A DNA stretch of 64,000 nucleotides from Paraburkholderia aspalathi (GCF_900116445.1 NZ_FPBH01000022.1:117362-181361), one strand, 5' to 3'; numbered from the stretch's first letter, positions 34,583 to 44,480 are shown. Notes: generated by a model from the letters alone, not told the origin. Numbers and translations are program-made.

Positions 34583-35704
34583 TCAGAATTTCTTTCGAAT
34601 CCCGAGCCGCAATGCCACCTGGTTGGCCGAGCTCGACGCCGCCAGCACGGGAGCGAGATCGGCAACCGCGCCGCCCCCCGCTCGCATGTAAGTCGCGCTC
34701 GCATAGACATCGGTCGACTTCGACAGGAAATAGTCCGCGCTGGCGTCCGCCTCGTGGTAGTGCGGGGCTTGCCCGGTTGCGGACACGTTGCCTTCGGTAT
34801 AGCTATACGCGACGCCGAGCTGCAACGCGGGGGTGATCATATAGCTGCCCACGATTTCAGCGATGTTGAAGGTCACGTGCCCACCGATCTTCGCACCCAG
34901 ACTGGGGTCGAGGTTGCCGAACTGTGTGTGGGTCCAGTCCGCCGTGATGCGCGCAGGTCCCATCGCATAGGACGCCGCGACACCGAACACCTTGTAGCTG
35001 CCCGCCGCGAGACCGTAGTTGCCGTCCACTGTGTTTCCGGCTGTCCAGACGCCGTCCGGCACTGCCGTAGCCGGATGATCGATCGACGTATACGCGCCGA
35101 CGAGCTGGAGATTGCCGGTCGCGTATTGCAGTGCAAACGACTTCGCGCTGTTGCTGGCGAAGTTGCCCGGCGCGCCGCCGAAACTGTAGATGCCGACACC
35201 TGTGAGACCCGCGAAGGTCGGCGACACGTACTTAACCGCGTTTTGCAGACGAAAGTCGATGCCGTTGTTGTCGAGATCCCCCGGATGCGGGAACAGTATC
35301 CCGCCGGGCAAGGTTCCGTTAGCCGACAGCGCGCCGATATAGTCGCCAATCGCCTCACCCTGGCGACCGAGCGTCAGCGTACCGTAACGGTCGTTCGACA
35401 GTCCCACGTAAGCGAGGCGGCCAAACTCGCGCCCGCCCTGGCTAAGCGCGCCGTTGTTGACGTTAAAGCCGTTCTCCAGCCGGAACAGCGCGGAAGTGCC
35501 GCCGCCGAGGTCCTCGACGCCTTTCATCCCCCACCGATTGCCTTGCGAGATACTGCCTTGCATTTGCCACGCGCTGTGCCCGCCCTGGTTGCTGGACCAG
35601 GTGAGACCATCGTCAATGATGCCGTAGATGGTGACGCTGCTCTGCGCATGCGCCACCTGACAAATTGATAGGATACCGAATGAACAGGCAAGCAGCTTTT
35701 TCAT
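34583..35704 (-). CDS. Outer-membrane porin, OmpC-like (Burkholderia type)
   Basis: A 373-residue general porin. The signal peptide MKKLLACSFGILSICQVAHA is followed by QSSVTIYGIIDDGLTW, the first strand of the porin_4 barrel, and loop 3 elements (FGRLAYVGLSNDRYGTLTLGRQ). It ends with the terminal-phenylalanine strand ALRLGIRKKF. It lies between the DUF35 gene and the LysR gene within a catabolic run, so it may admit the substrate. Confidence 0.92.
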   Translation of the reverse strand: MKKLLACSFGILSICQVAHAQSSVTIYGIIDDGLTWSSNQGGHSAWQMQGSISQGNRWGMKGVEDLGGGTSALFRLENGFNVNNGALSQGGREFGRLAYVGLSNDRYGTLTLGRQGEAIGDYIGALSANGTLPGGILFPHPGDLDNNGIDFRLQNAVKYVSPTFAGLTGVGIYSFGGAPGNFASNSAKSFALQYATGNLQLVGAYTSIDHPATAVPDGVWTAGNTVDGNYGLAAGSYKVFGVAASYAMGPARITADWTHTQFGNLDPSLGAKIGGHVTFNIAEIVGSYMITPALQLGVAYSYTEGNVSATGQAPHYHEADASADYFLSKSTDVYASATYMRAGGGAVADLAPVLAASSSANQVALRLGIRKKF

Positions 35705-35800
35705 GAATTCTCCAATTCCCGGTGAGCGTTTTTTAGGGTGGTGTAACTGAACGGCTAGTAACGCCGCGCCGCCTCGCGAAAGCGGCCGCGCGGCGGCATG

Positions 35801-36103
35801 TCAACCGCGTCGGGCAACGATCCGGTGTTGTGCATCCAGCGCGAGACTGACTGCATCGCCGGTTTCCACAGGAGAGTCGAGACGCGCGATGACAATCGGT
35901 CCCGCTTCTGTGGCAACGCTCGCCAGGTGGATGTCAGCGCTGTTATCCGCGCCCACTCGGTGCCGAACGGCGGTCGCCGCCTTCACTGTGCCGCCCTCTG
36001 CGTCGAGCGCCGACCACTCGGCGCCCCCACAAGACGGGCACAGGTAGCGAGCCGGAAATAGCGTGGTGCCGCAGTGCGTACAGCGGAAAACTTTTATGCT
36101 CAT
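35801..36103 (-). CDS. DUF35 zinc-ribbon/OB-fold protein
   Basis: A 100-residue protein with an N-terminal rubredoxin-like zinc ribbon (CTHCGTTLFPARYLCPSCG) and an OB-fold half. DUF35 proteins pair with thiolase-like enzymes and help bind acyl-CoA or form thiolase and retro-aldolase complexes. Here it overlaps the thiolase-like gene as ATGA and should be its partner. Confidence 0.85.
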   Translation of the reverse strand: MSIKVFRCTHCGTTLFPARYLCPSCGGAEWSALDAEGGTVKAATAVRHRVGADNSADIHLASVATEAGPIVIARLDSPVETGDAVSLALDAQHRIVARRG

Positions 36104-37266
36104 TGCGCGCCTCGATCGAAAGCTTCAAGCACCACCGCATTCGCACACATACCGTAGCGATACTCGACCATGCCATAGCCGCTGACGAGCGCCCGCCGGG
36201 CACCCGCTACCTGCCGCTCGCCGGCCTCACCGCGCAACTGTGTCAGGGCTTCGACAAGCCCGTGCATTCCACCAGCCGCGCCCGCCTGCCCTGCCGAAAG
36301 TTGTCCACCCGACGTATTGACCGGCAATTCTTCCGACGCAATGCGCGCGATCAGCGCACGCATGTCGCCGTCCGGCGCGAAGCCGAGGTCCGCCAATTGA
36401 ACGAGCACCATCACCGGATAATCGTCGTACACGGACACGAGATCCATGTCGGCGGGCGTCATGCCTGCGTCGCGCCACAGAGTCGGTGCAAGTGCGGCAA
36501 GCGACGTCTGCAATCCATCGCCCATCTGGTGATCGGGGTTATAGCTGCAGCGCAGCGCACGCACCGCGACGTGCCGGTCGTGCTTCGCGAGGTCGGCTCG
36601 CGCGATAACGATCGCGTTCGCGCCGCTGACGACCGGCACGCAGTCGAAGCGTCCTAGCGGTTCAGCTATAAGCGGCGCATCCAGATACGCCTCGACGGTC
36701 AGCGGCGCACGATAGACGGCTTGCGGGTTGCGCGATGCCCACGCCCGCTGCGCAACGCACAGCGCGCCGTAATCCGCGCGCGACAGGTCGTAACGTTGCG
36801 CATGCAACTGCGTCATCATCGCGAACAGCGCGTTCGGCCCGCCGCTTTCGAGGGGTCGCAGCCAGGTGCGCGTCGTCAGGTTGTAATGGTCGACGAGTTG
36901 CTTGAAATCTGCCGGCTCGAAGCGATCCCCCGATACGAGCACGATCACGTTGGCGTCGCCGCACTGGATCGCGCGCACTGCATGTTGCAGCAGGTTGATT
37001 GCGCTGGCGCCGCCGTGACAGTCGTCCATGCACCAGCGTGGCGAGAGCCCAAGGCGCCAGGCAACGTCGATCGCGTGATCCGGAGCAAGGGTGAACGATG
37101 CCACTCCCAGCCCGTCTACTTCATGGGCGGCAAAGCCTGATTGCGCCAGCGCCGCGGAGAACGCCTCCGCGAGCAGATCGCCTGTCGTGCCTTCCGGCGC
37201 CTGGCGGCGATAGGGAACTTCCACCCCGCCGCAAAGCAATACCCCGGCATGGTCGCGTGACTGCAT
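36100..37266 (-). CDS. Thiolase-superfamily protein paired with DUF35
   Basis: A 388-residue thiolase-fold protein. ATG 37266 has AAAGGGGAG upstream and gives MQSRDHAGVLLCGG; the longer frame is unsupported. A candidate nucleophile cysteine lies in MDDCHGGASAIN near residue 80. The usual GHPxGATG histidine motif is replaced by SAGQAGAAGG. With the overlapping DUF35 gene this fits the SCP2-thiolase-like group, some of which act as acyl-CoA retro-aldolases or thiolases. The substrate is unknown; the acyl-CoA ligase upstream could supply it. Confidence 0.82.
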   Translation of the reverse strand: MQSRDHAGVLLCGGVEVPYRRQAPEGTTGDLLAEAFSAALAQSGFAAHEVDGLGVASFTLAPDHAIDVAWRLGLSPRWCMDDCHGGASAINLLQHAVRAIQCGDANVIVLVSGDRFEPADFKQLVDHYNLTTRTWLRPLESGGPNALFAMMTQLHAQRYDLSRADYGALCVAQRAWASRNPQAVYRAPLTVEAYLDAPLIAEPLGRFDCVPVVSGANAIVIARADLAKHDRHVAVRALRCSYNPDHQMGDGLQTSLAALAPTLWRDAGMTPADMDLVSVYDDYPVMVLVQLADLGFAPDGDMRALIARIASEELPVNTSGGQLSAGQAGAAGGMHGLVEALTQLRGEAGERQVAGARRALVSGYGMVEYRYGMCANAVVLEAFDRGAQ

Positions 37267-37280
37267 GATCGATCTCCCCT

Positions 37281-38606
37281 TTAGCGTGCGGAGCGTTGCG
37301 CTGTTTCCCGCGCACAGAGAAGCGCCACGACGGTTATCGCACCCATCGCCATGAGCATTAGCGCGACCGGCCACGCGGCGTGGTACTTCGCAAGCAGCGC
37401 GGTGGCCACGAGCGGCGAGAGGCCGCCCGCGAATACGGAGGCGATCTCGTGGCCCAGCGCCATGCCTGAATAACGGACCTCCGTGCTGAACAGTTCGCCC
37501 ATCAGGCTCGGCTGGGTCCCGATCATCGCACCATGACACACGCCATTGGCAAGCAAGAAAGCGAGCCAGATGAGCCCCGGCACCTTCGTGTCGATTAGCC
37601 AGAAGAACGGCAGCGCAATGACGATTAGCCCCACCGCGCCGATCATGTACACGGGCTTGCGGCCGATGCGATCGGATAACCGACCCCACACCAGCATCAT
37701 GCCCAGCTCGACGGTCATCGACACCATCACCCCCGCGAGCATGACCGAACTCGGCACGCCGATGAACTTCCCATACACAAGTGAGAAAGCAAGGAAGATA
37801 TAAGAGCCGCCGTTCTCGGCCACGCGCAGGCCCATTGCGATCAGCAACTCCTTCGGGTGGCGGCGGATCGCTTCGAGCACGGGCGTGTGCGTCGTCTTGC
37901 CCGCCGCCGCTGCCTTCGCGAATTCAGTGCTTTCCGGCAACCTCGAGCGGATGTAGACGCCGACACCGAAGATCACAATCGATAGCAGAAACGGCACGCG
38001 CCAGCCCCAGCTCATGAACGTGTCGTGTGGCAGCTTTTGCACGAGAAAGAAAACCGCGGCCGACAACACAAAGCCGCCGCCCACACCGATCTGGCTCCAG
38101 GAGGCGTACATGCCGCGCTTTTCTGGCGGCGCCGACTCGCTGATCATCAATACACCACCGCCCCATTCACCGCCTGACGCGACACCTTGCAGCACGCGCA
38201 GCACGAGAAGGAGCGCCGGCGCCCACAGCCCGGCCTGGGCATAGGTCGGCAACAGGCCGATCAAAAACGTCGCGCCGCCCATGATCGATAGCGTCCACAC
38301 GAGAGCGCCCTTGCGTCCGTAGCGATCGCCGATGTGGCCGAACAGTACGCCGCCGAACGGCCGCGCGGCAAAACCGACGGCAAAGCCTGCGAACGCGGCA
38401 AGCGTTCCGATCAACGGGTCGGTGCCTTTCGGAAAAAACAGTTCGCCGAACACCAGCGCGGCCGCAGTACTGTAGAGAAAGAAGTCATACCATTCGAGCG
38501 CGTTGCCTGCGACCGACGCCATGACTATGCGCCGCAACGACTTCTGATCGATCCCACCGCTGACGGCTTGTACGTCAGGCGCGGGAAAGGTTTGCGTGCT
38601 TGCCAT
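37281..38606 (-). CDS. MFS transporter, metabolite:H+ symporter family
   Basis: A 441-residue, 12-helix transporter of the MHS group. The N-terminal signature ASVAGNALEWYDFFLY and the loop 2-3 motif GHIGDRYGRKGALVW are present, with a matching GRLSDRIGRKPVYM in the second half. It probably imports an organic acid. It lies 14 bases upstream of the thiolase-like gene and 126 downstream of the acyl-CoA ligase gene. Confidence 0.9.
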   Translation of the reverse strand: MASTQTFPAPDVQAVSGGIDQKSLRRIVMASVAGNALEWYDFFLYSTAAALVFGELFFPKGTDPLIGTLAAFAGFAVGFAARPFGGVLFGHIGDRYGRKGALVWTLSIMGGATFLIGLLPTYAQAGLWAPALLLVLRVLQGVASGGEWGGGVLMISESAPPEKRGMYASWSQIGVGGGFVLSAAVFFLVQKLPHDTFMSWGWRVPFLLSIVIFGVGVYIRSRLPESTEFAKAAAAGKTTHTPVLEAIRRHPKELLIAMGLRVAENGGSYIFLAFSLVYGKFIGVPSSVMLAGVMVSMTVELGMMLVWGRLSDRIGRKPVYMIGAVGLIVIALPFFWLIDTKVPGLIWLAFLLANGVCHGAMIGTQPSLMGELFSTEVRYSGMALGHEIASVFAGGLSPLVATALLAKYHAAWPVALMLMAMGAITVVALLCARETAQRSAR

Positions 38607-38732
38607 ACTGCCTCCGGTATGCCGCAGCGCGGCACGATATTGGGCTGGTGCGACGACTTATTGACTGCGAAACAGCTGAGCGTGAACGCGCCAGGCTGAT
38701 GGTGCAGATGAGTAGCTCGCCAGGCTATGCCG

Positions 38733-40358
38733 CTAGGAACGCTTGAGCCGGTAGCCGGATTTTTCGAGGTCCCACGTGCTCTCTGTCACACCGGCCTCGC
38801 GCAGTTTGTATTTCTGGATCTTGCCGTTTTCCGTTCTCGGCAGCTCGCGCACGAAGTCAAGAAAGCGCGGCACGGCGAAGTACGGCAGACGTGGCTCGCA
38901 GTACTGGATCAGGTCCAGTGGCTCCAGCGTCGCGTTATCGCACAGCACGAGTGAGGCCATCACTTCATCTTCGGCGAGTTCGGAGCGCACAGCGAATACC
39001 GCGGCGATTTCAACCGATGGATGGCTCAGCAGAGCCTGCTCAACTTCATAGGACGAAATGTTCTCACCACGCCGCCGGATCGCGTCCTTCTGCCGGTCGA
39101 TGAAACGGTAGTAGCCGTCTGCTTCGCGTACCACGCGATCCCCGGTGTGAAACCACAGATTGCGCCACGCTTCGACTGTCTTCTCCGGCATGCCGAAGTA
39201 GCCACTCGCGAGCGCGCATGGCTCGTCCGCCCGGACAATCAGCTCGCCAGCCTCGCCGTCCGGGACAGGATGGTCGTGCTCGTCGACGACGCGCGCATCG
39301 AAACCCTCCGTAAGTTTGCCCATGAAGCCGGGACGCTGTGCGTCGATGTGGGCGCCGATCACAAAGTTCGTTTCCGTCGAACCGTAACCGTCCAGCAATG
39401 CAATTCCACAACGCTCGGTGAACTCATGCTGGAACTGGCCCGGCACGCCCGGCGCTAGCGCAATGCGCACCCTATGTGCGCGTTCGTTCGGAGACACAGC
39501 GCGGCTGAGCAGAATCGGCACCATCGCACCCAGCACGGATGTGATGGTCGCTTTGGTCTCAACGAGCGCGTCGAAGAAACCACTCGCCGAAAAGCGACGA
39601 TCGACGACAAGCTCGGCATCGTGCGTGAGCGCCTGAAAGAAGAAGTTCAGTGCATTCGTATGGAAGAGTGGCAGGCACGTATAGAGCACATCGCCGGCCG
39701 TGACGCCGAGATAATCTGCCGTGTGCCTGCCCCACCAATAAAACTGCGCGTGCGAACAGATCACGCCCTTTGACAATCCCGACGTCCCCGACGTGTACAA
39801 AATCGCGAGCGGATCGCTATCGGCAAGCTCTGCGGCTGCGACCGGTTCACTCCGCAGCGGCAACGGCACAGACCGAACGCTGTATGCCGGCGCTGCGGTC
39901 GGCTCTTGCCCAATCAGCCATACAGATTCGACTGCCAGGTCGCCGGGATCGAGTGCGTAAACGGCGTCGACGAGATGAGTTTCGGCAACGACCAGCCGTG
40001 CGCCAGAGTTGCGCAGAATGTGTTCGAGTTGCAAGCCGCGCGAAGCCGTATTGATCGGAACTGCGATCGCGCCGAGCCACGCGCAGCCCAGAATGATTTC
40101 CATGAACTCGCTGCGATTCGTGCAAAGCAGCGCCACACGGTCACCGCGTCCCACGCCTTGAGCGGCCAGCGAACCTGCACGGCGCGTAGCGATATCGAGT
40201 GCCTCGGCGCCGGTCCATTGCGTCGAGCGATCAGAGAAAAGCGGTGCGTGCGGGTTTCGGGCTGCACGAGCAGCCAGCATTTCCGGCAGGGTAAGTCTCG
40301 TGGTGTTACTCCCCGGCGCCTGGCTGCAAATCGCAGCTGGCATGTGGATGTTGCCCAT
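38733..40358 (-). CDS. AMP-dependent acyl-CoA ligase
   Basis: A 541-residue adenylate-forming enzyme. ATG 40358 (MGNIHMPAAICS) follows GGGGA. Core motifs are ILYTSGTSGLSKGV (phosphate-binding), YGSTETN, a YRFIDRQKDAIRRRGENIS hinge and the C-terminal NGKIQKYKLR with the acyl-adenylate lysine. It resembles CaiC/benzoate-type ligases and activates an organic acid as a CoA thioester. It is the first gene of a minus-strand series with the MFS transporter and the thiolase-like/DUF35 pair. Confidence 0.88.
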   Translation of the reverse strand: MGNIHMPAAICSQAPGSNTTRLTLPEMLAARAARNPHAPLFSDRSTQWTGAEALDIATRRAGSLAAQGVGRGDRVALLCTNRSEFMEIILGCAWLGAIAVPINTASRGLQLEHILRNSGARLVVAETHLVDAVYALDPGDLAVESVWLIGQEPTAAPAYSVRSVPLPLRSEPVAAAELADSDPLAILYTSGTSGLSKGVICSHAQFYWWGRHTADYLGVTAGDVLYTCLPLFHTNALNFFFQALTHDAELVVDRRFSASGFFDALVETKATITSVLGAMVPILLSRAVSPNERAHRVRIALAPGVPGQFQHEFTERCGIALLDGYGSTETNFVIGAHIDAQRPGFMGKLTEGFDARVVDEHDHPVPDGEAGELIVRADEPCALASGYFGMPEKTVEAWRNLWFHTGDRVVREADGYYRFIDRQKDAIRRRGENISSYEVEQALLSHPSVEIAAVFAVRSELAEDEVMASLVLCDNATLEPLDLIQYCEPRLPYFAVPRFLDFVRELPRTENGKIQKYKLREAGVTESTWDLEKSGYRLKRS

Positions 40359-40583
40359 GTCGTCCCCGCCTGAAATGTATGCAGGCGAGTCTAGGTTTCG
40401 CGACGGACATGTGTCAAATTCATCAATTTTGCTCTCGCTATCAATCTGGCGGATTTTGGGTGGCACGCTCAGCTCGTCCAACCGATCAGATTAAAGTCCG
40501 ATTTTCCAGCTCGCCAATTCAATCTGTAATCCTTATAAACAATCGCCAAAAGCACCGCATGCGTGCCGAACCCTGTATTCCCA

Positions 40584-40835
40584 CTACTGCGCTGGAACGG
40601 TGGAAATACCCCGGGTTGCGCGTTTGGCGTCGAGACGCTTTTCTGCGGCAATGAGGTCGTTTGGATAGTCATACCGTACTGCGTCGGGCTGATATCCAAT
40701 CGCGACCAGTTCCCTGAGTTCCTGCGTCACCTTCGTCCGGGCCACAGCGCTATCGCTCGATGTTTGCGCGAACGCGCCCCCAGGGAGAAGAACCAGCGCA
40801 GCGGCAACCGACACCACAATCCGAGGCATGTTCAT
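40584..40835 (-). CDS. DUF4148-type small secreted protein
   Basis: An 83-residue protein. ATG 40835 (MNMPRIVVSVAAALVLLPGGAFA) has AGGAG upstream and gives a signal peptide. The mature part LRELVAIGYQPDAVRYDYPNDLIAAEKR resembles DUF4148 proteins that are numerous in Burkholderiaceae. Periplasmic, function unknown. It stands between the ligase and the alpha/beta hydrolase genes. Confidence 0.78.
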   Translation of the reverse strand: MNMPRIVVSVAAALVLLPGGAFAQTSSDSAVARTKVTQELRELVAIGYQPDAVRYDYPNDLIAAEKRLDAKRATRGISTVPAQ

Positions 40836-40938
40836 GATCCACACTCCTGGCGAGGCGCTAAAGGAGGTTGCGTCAGCCTCGCTCAGCCAAGTATAGGTGC
40901 GAATCTGCAACGACAGAAATGCGTCAAACTCTCGAAAG

Positions 40939-41727
40939 CTATTCGCAAGGATCGTCCGAATCCCCGGCAGACACGCCCTCATTGATGGCAAACGCCAGGC
41001 CCGCCGGATTGTCCCGCATCATGAAGTGCCCCGCGTTCTGCACGATACTGACCACGATACCCATCCTCGATAAGCTAACCGCGTCGGGATGCGGCAGCGA
41101 GCGCTCGCCGAAAATCACTGAACGCGGCATTTCCAGCCGCAACAGCAATTCACGCCACGCCACTGAATCGCCTTCTACCAACGATGTCGCCGCACGATGG
41201 ACTGCTCTGGCACAGGAGATCGCGAGAGCGCCCGCCCAAACGGGATCGCCCTCTCTCGACGCGGTCGCGACCGTTTGCGCGTGGCCGTACAACCGATAGT
41301 CAGATTCAAAGTAGGCCGCAATCTCGCGACTGAACAATCCTCCGCCCGCGTCAAGATTCGGCTCTGCGAGAACCAGACGGCGTACCCGGCGAGGCGCCAT
41401 CGTAGCCGCAACGATCGCGACCGCCCCACCCATGCTGTGACCGAAGAGATCGACGTCTGTGTCGAGACTCCGAATGAGTTCGACGACGATTCGAGCATGG
41501 TCTTCGACACGATATCCGAAGCACTCAGGCCGGTCGCTATACCCGGATCCCAGCAAATCGACCAGAATGCTGCGCCGCCTCGTCAATGCCGGATCCGAGA
41601 TCACTTGCGGGTAGTCGCACGAGGACGCGCAGCCAAGTCCGTGGATAAACACTAGCGGCGTGCCTACCCCTGGAATGTCATGGAATCGCAGCGTCCCGCT
41701 TTGCCCGGAAAGCTTGAGAGTGCGCAC
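40939..41727 (-). CDS. Alpha/beta-fold hydrolase
   Basis: A 262-residue cytoplasmic hydrolase. It has the oxyanion motif FIHGLGCASS, the nucleophile S98 in FGHSMGGAVA and a C-terminal histidine in NAGHFMMRDNPAGLA. The substrate is not evident; family members cleave esters, C-C bonds or lactones. It reads the same way as the M20 gene upstream, with 36 bases between them, so the two probably form an operon. Confidence 0.87.
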   Translation of the reverse strand: MRTLKLSGQSGTLRFHDIPGVGTPLVFIHGLGCASSCDYPQVISDPALTRRRSILVDLLGSGYSDRPECFGYRVEDHARIVVELIRSLDTDVDLFGHSMGGAVAIVAATMAPRRVRRLVLAEPNLDAGGGLFSREIAAYFESDYRLYGHAQTVATASREGDPVWAGALAISCARAVHRAATSLVEGDSVAWRELLLRLEMPRSVIFGERSLPHPDAVSLSRMGIVVSIVQNAGHFMMRDNPAGLAFAINEGVSAGDSDDPCE

Positions 41728-41763
41728 GGATGATCCTGGGTCGATATGCCGGGCCTGCGGTGT

Positions 41764-43200
41764 TCAGGCGGTCGCTTGGGTACGCGCCGGCGGGGGCAAG
41801 ACTTCCGGCGGAATCGGGCAATCATAAGGCTTGCGCCCGCGCTTTTCGTCAAGCTCCGCTTTTGCTGCGCGCAGCACATCCGGTTGGCCGACCAGATCGA
41901 CGGCCGTGGCAGCCAGTGTCTGCGCGGCCAGCAACATGCCTCGGTGAGCCAGCGTCGCCTTGCCCTGCGAGACCATTTGCCACGAATGAAAACCTGTTCC
42001 CCATGCGAAGCAGGACGTCAGGCATTGCGTGGTCGGAACGACCCAGGTGACATCGCCAACATCGGTCGAGCCTGTCACCGGGCGCGCCATGTCGGCACGA
42101 TACGGCTGGATGTCCGTAACGATCGGACGCGGGTCACGCAGCGCCGCCGCGAAGTGACGAGCGCTGTTCTCGAAATCATCAGACGAAATGGTCTGCTGAA
42201 TCTGCCTCGCGAATTCGACGTCGCGATCGCTGACGTCGAAGCCGCCGAGCGCCCGCATGTTCCGGTCGAGAACCTGATCGAGCGTGTCGTTATGCAGCAC
42301 GTTCGAGCACGCCTTGTCGAAAACGATCTCGAGACGCGTGCCGGTCATCAATGCGGCACCGGCCGCGATCTGTTTGACACGCTCGAACAGATCCCGCGCT
42401 TCTTCGCTGCGCGGTGCGCGCACCGTATAAAGCAGTTCGGCGAGTACCGGCACCACGTTGGTCGAAATGCCACCGGAATTGATGTAAGCGAAATGTACAC
42501 GTGCCTGATCCGGCATGTGCTCGCGCAGATAGTTGACACCGATGTTCATCAGTTCTGCGGCGTCCAGCGCGCTGCGCCCAAGATGCGGCGCGAGAGCCGC
42601 GTGCGCGGCCTTGCCGTGAAAGCGGAAATACGCCTGTACGTTCGCGAGCGTGGCGTTCATGAACACCGAATTCGCTACCGAGGGATGCCAGCTCAACGCG
42701 ACGTCGAGGTCGTCGAACAATCCGGCGCGCGCCATAAAGGTCTTGCCGGCAGCAGCTTCTTCGGCGGGGCAACCGTAGAACCTGACCGTGGCGTCGATAT
42801 TGTTGGCAGCAAAATAGTCTCTCGCGGCAACTGCCGCGAGATGTGCGCCCGCGCCGAGCAGGTGATGGCCGCAGCCGTGCCCATTGGTGTTGACGCCGTC
42901 AGCGGCCGGTACGCAGACCAGCGCGCCGCTTTCCTGGCTCAGCCCGGCCAAAGCATCGTACTCGCCCAGAAATCCGACCAGCGGGCCGCCGCTGCCCGCC
43001 TCCGCCACAAACGCCGTCGGCAGTCCGGCCACGCCACGCGTCACGCGAAACCCTTCTTCTTCAAGTAGCGCCGCGTGCAGTTCGGCAGAGCGATATTCGC
43101 TGTAGCGCATCTCGGCGTACGACCAGATTTCATTTGCCAGCTCAACGTATCGCTGCTGCTTTGCCTCGACGAGACGCTTCACCTGTGCTGCGTGCTCCAC
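41764..43200 (-). CDS. M20-family amidohydrolase, AbgB-like (copy 1)
   Basis: A 478-residue zinc amidohydrolase. The metal-site motifs are NGHGCGHHLLG and CPAEEAAAGKTFMARAG, with HLGRSALDAAELM in the dimerisation domain and a later GFHSWQMVSQG histidine. AbgB/IaaspH relatives cleave N-acyl amino acids such as p-aminobenzoyl-glutamate or indole-3-acetyl-aspartate. It is divergent from an AbgR-like LysR gene and is one of three paralogues within 7.2 kb. Confidence 0.9.
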   Translation of the reverse strand: MEHAAQVKRLVEAKQQRYVELANEIWSYAEMRYSEYRSAELHAALLEEEGFRVTRGVAGLPTAFVAEAGSGGPLVGFLGEYDALAGLSQESGALVCVPAADGVNTNGHGCGHHLLGAGAHLAAVAARDYFAANNIDATVRFYGCPAEEAAAGKTFMARAGLFDDLDVALSWHPSVANSVFMNATLANVQAYFRFHGKAAHAALAPHLGRSALDAAELMNIGVNYLREHMPDQARVHFAYINSGGISTNVVPVLAELLYTVRAPRSEEARDLFERVKQIAAGAALMTGTRLEIVFDKACSNVLHNDTLDQVLDRNMRALGGFDVSDRDVEFARQIQQTISSDDFENSARHFAAALRDPRPIVTDIQPYRADMARPVTGSTDVGDVTWVVPTTQCLTSCFAWGTGFHSWQMVSQGKATLAHRGMLLAAQTLAATAVDLVGQPDVLRAAKAELDEKRGRKPYDCPIPPEVLPPPARTQATA

Positions 43201-43240
43201 ATAGCCTCCATTCTCTCAGGATCGGTAGTCGTTTCGAAAG

Positions 43241-43266
43241 ATTCGCGCCGGTAAGCCGGCGCAAAT
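43241..43266. promoter_or_regulatory. Inverted repeat in the M20/LysR divergent gap
   Basis: ATTCGCGCCGG (43241-43251) and CCGGCGCAAAT (43256-43266) pair with one mismatch around TAAG. It is about 41 bases upstream of M20 copy 1 and 120 upstream of the LysR gene. It could be an operator for the LysR protein or a leader hairpin. Confidence 0.4.
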
Positions 43267-43386
43267 TCTTCCACTTTCTGCTGGCGTAGAGTATGTCGAC
43301 AGATAAGCGGCCAACAACTCAATGAAAGTGTTGCCGTTGACTCCCGGTTGTCTCCTCCTGAAAAAATTTGGTGTCATACATTGACC

Positions 43387-44337
43387 ATGAAGCTACATCA
43401 ACTCCGCGCACTTGTTGCGATCGCCGACACCGGCAGTATCCGGAACGCAGCCCGCGCCACGGACCTCTCGCCGGCCGCCATTACCAAGGCGATACGTGAG
43501 CTTGAGGAAGACCTGAATGTCACGCTGATCGTACGCGAGGCTACGGGTGTGACGCTGACCGAAGCAGGTCAGACGCTGCTCGGGCATGCAAGGCTGACAG
43601 TCGGACAGTTGGCGCGAGCGCGGCAGGAAATGGAGCGGCTATCCGGTAAGAGGGACGGCACCCTGTCGATTGCAGCGGTGTCGTGGGTCGGTCTAACGTT
43701 GCTTGGAGAGGTTGTCGGCCTGTTCCAGACGCGTATGCCCGAGGTAAAGATCGAATTCTTCGAAGGATTGGCAACCGTGTCGATACCAAGATTGCGTGAC
43801 GGAACGCTCGATATCTCGATTGGAAGGGCTAGCTCTGTTAGGCAAACGGAGGAGTTCACCCATGTCCCGTTGTTTCGCACCGGTTACGCGGTAGTCGGCC
43901 GGACGGAACATCGTCTGGCAGGGTGTCGATCGCTGCATGAATTGAAGGACGCCGAGTGGATTCTGAACCGCGACTCCTCCGTCGACGAACTCGCCGCGAC
44001 CAATGCGTTCACCGAATATTGCCGCGTCTACGAACCACGCATTCATATATCGCATTCCAGTGCGATCGCGCTTGGGCTGGTCGCAAGCACCGACATGTTG
44101 ACGCTGATGCCATGGCCGCTCGCTGAACTGCTCGTGAGCAAGGAACGATTGACGGTCCTTCCGCTGGTCGACTCCATTGCCGAAGCCGAGATCAGTCTTA
44201 TATACCGGCGCGCCGCACCACTCAGCAATGCCGCCAAATACTTTGTGGAGTGTCTGACCAGCGTGATCCGCACCTCCATGGCATCCGAAGATCCTTTCAA
44301 GCGCCGGCTCTTTCACTCTGTCGAGTGCCTGCTGTAG
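43387..44337 (+). CDS. LysR-family transcriptional regulator (AbgR-like)
   Basis: A 316-residue regulator from ATG 43387 (MKLHQLRALVAIADTGSIRN). The helix-turn-helix is AARATDLSPAAITKAIRELEEDLNVTLIVREATGVTLTEAGQ. It is placed as AbgR is in E. coli, beside AbgB-like amidohydrolase genes and a transporter, and divergent from copy 1. It probably controls both arms. Confidence 0.88.
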   Translation: MKLHQLRALVAIADTGSIRNAARATDLSPAAITKAIRELEEDLNVTLIVREATGVTLTEAGQTLLGHARLTVGQLARARQEMERLSGKRDGTLSIAAVSWVGLTLLGEVVGLFQTRMPEVKIEFFEGLATVSIPRLRDGTLDISIGRASSVRQTEEFTHVPLFRTGYAVVGRTEHRLAGCRSLHELKDAEWILNRDSSVDELAATNAFTEYCRVYEPRIHISHSSAIALGLVASTDMLTLMPWPLAELLVSKERLTVLPLVDSIAEAEISLIYRRAAPLSNAAKYFVECLTSVIRTSMASEDPFKRRLFHSVECLL

Positions 44338-44345
44338 GCAGCAAT

Positions 44346-44370
44346 CACTCGCTGCGCAGCGAGTGGTTTC
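44346..44370 (+). terminator. Terminator-like palindrome after the AbgR-like gene
   Basis: CACTCGCT-GCGC-AGCGAGTG (44346-44365) is an uninterrupted 20-base palindrome directly after the LysR stop, followed by GTTTC. It probably ends the regulator transcript. Confidence 0.55.
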
Positions 44371-44480
44371 TCCTTGACGCAATCCATTCTCGTCATGCCG
44401 GACAGCATGACGCCAGATTGCTTCGTGCGCGCTTTCCGAATCATCAATCGTTCAGGAAAGCCAAGCAAATTTTTGACACG

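Noticed and set aside
41746..43068. Plus-strand frame of 440 codons opposite M20 copy 1
   Set aside because: Antisense shadow; M20 copy 1 has intact metal-site motifs.
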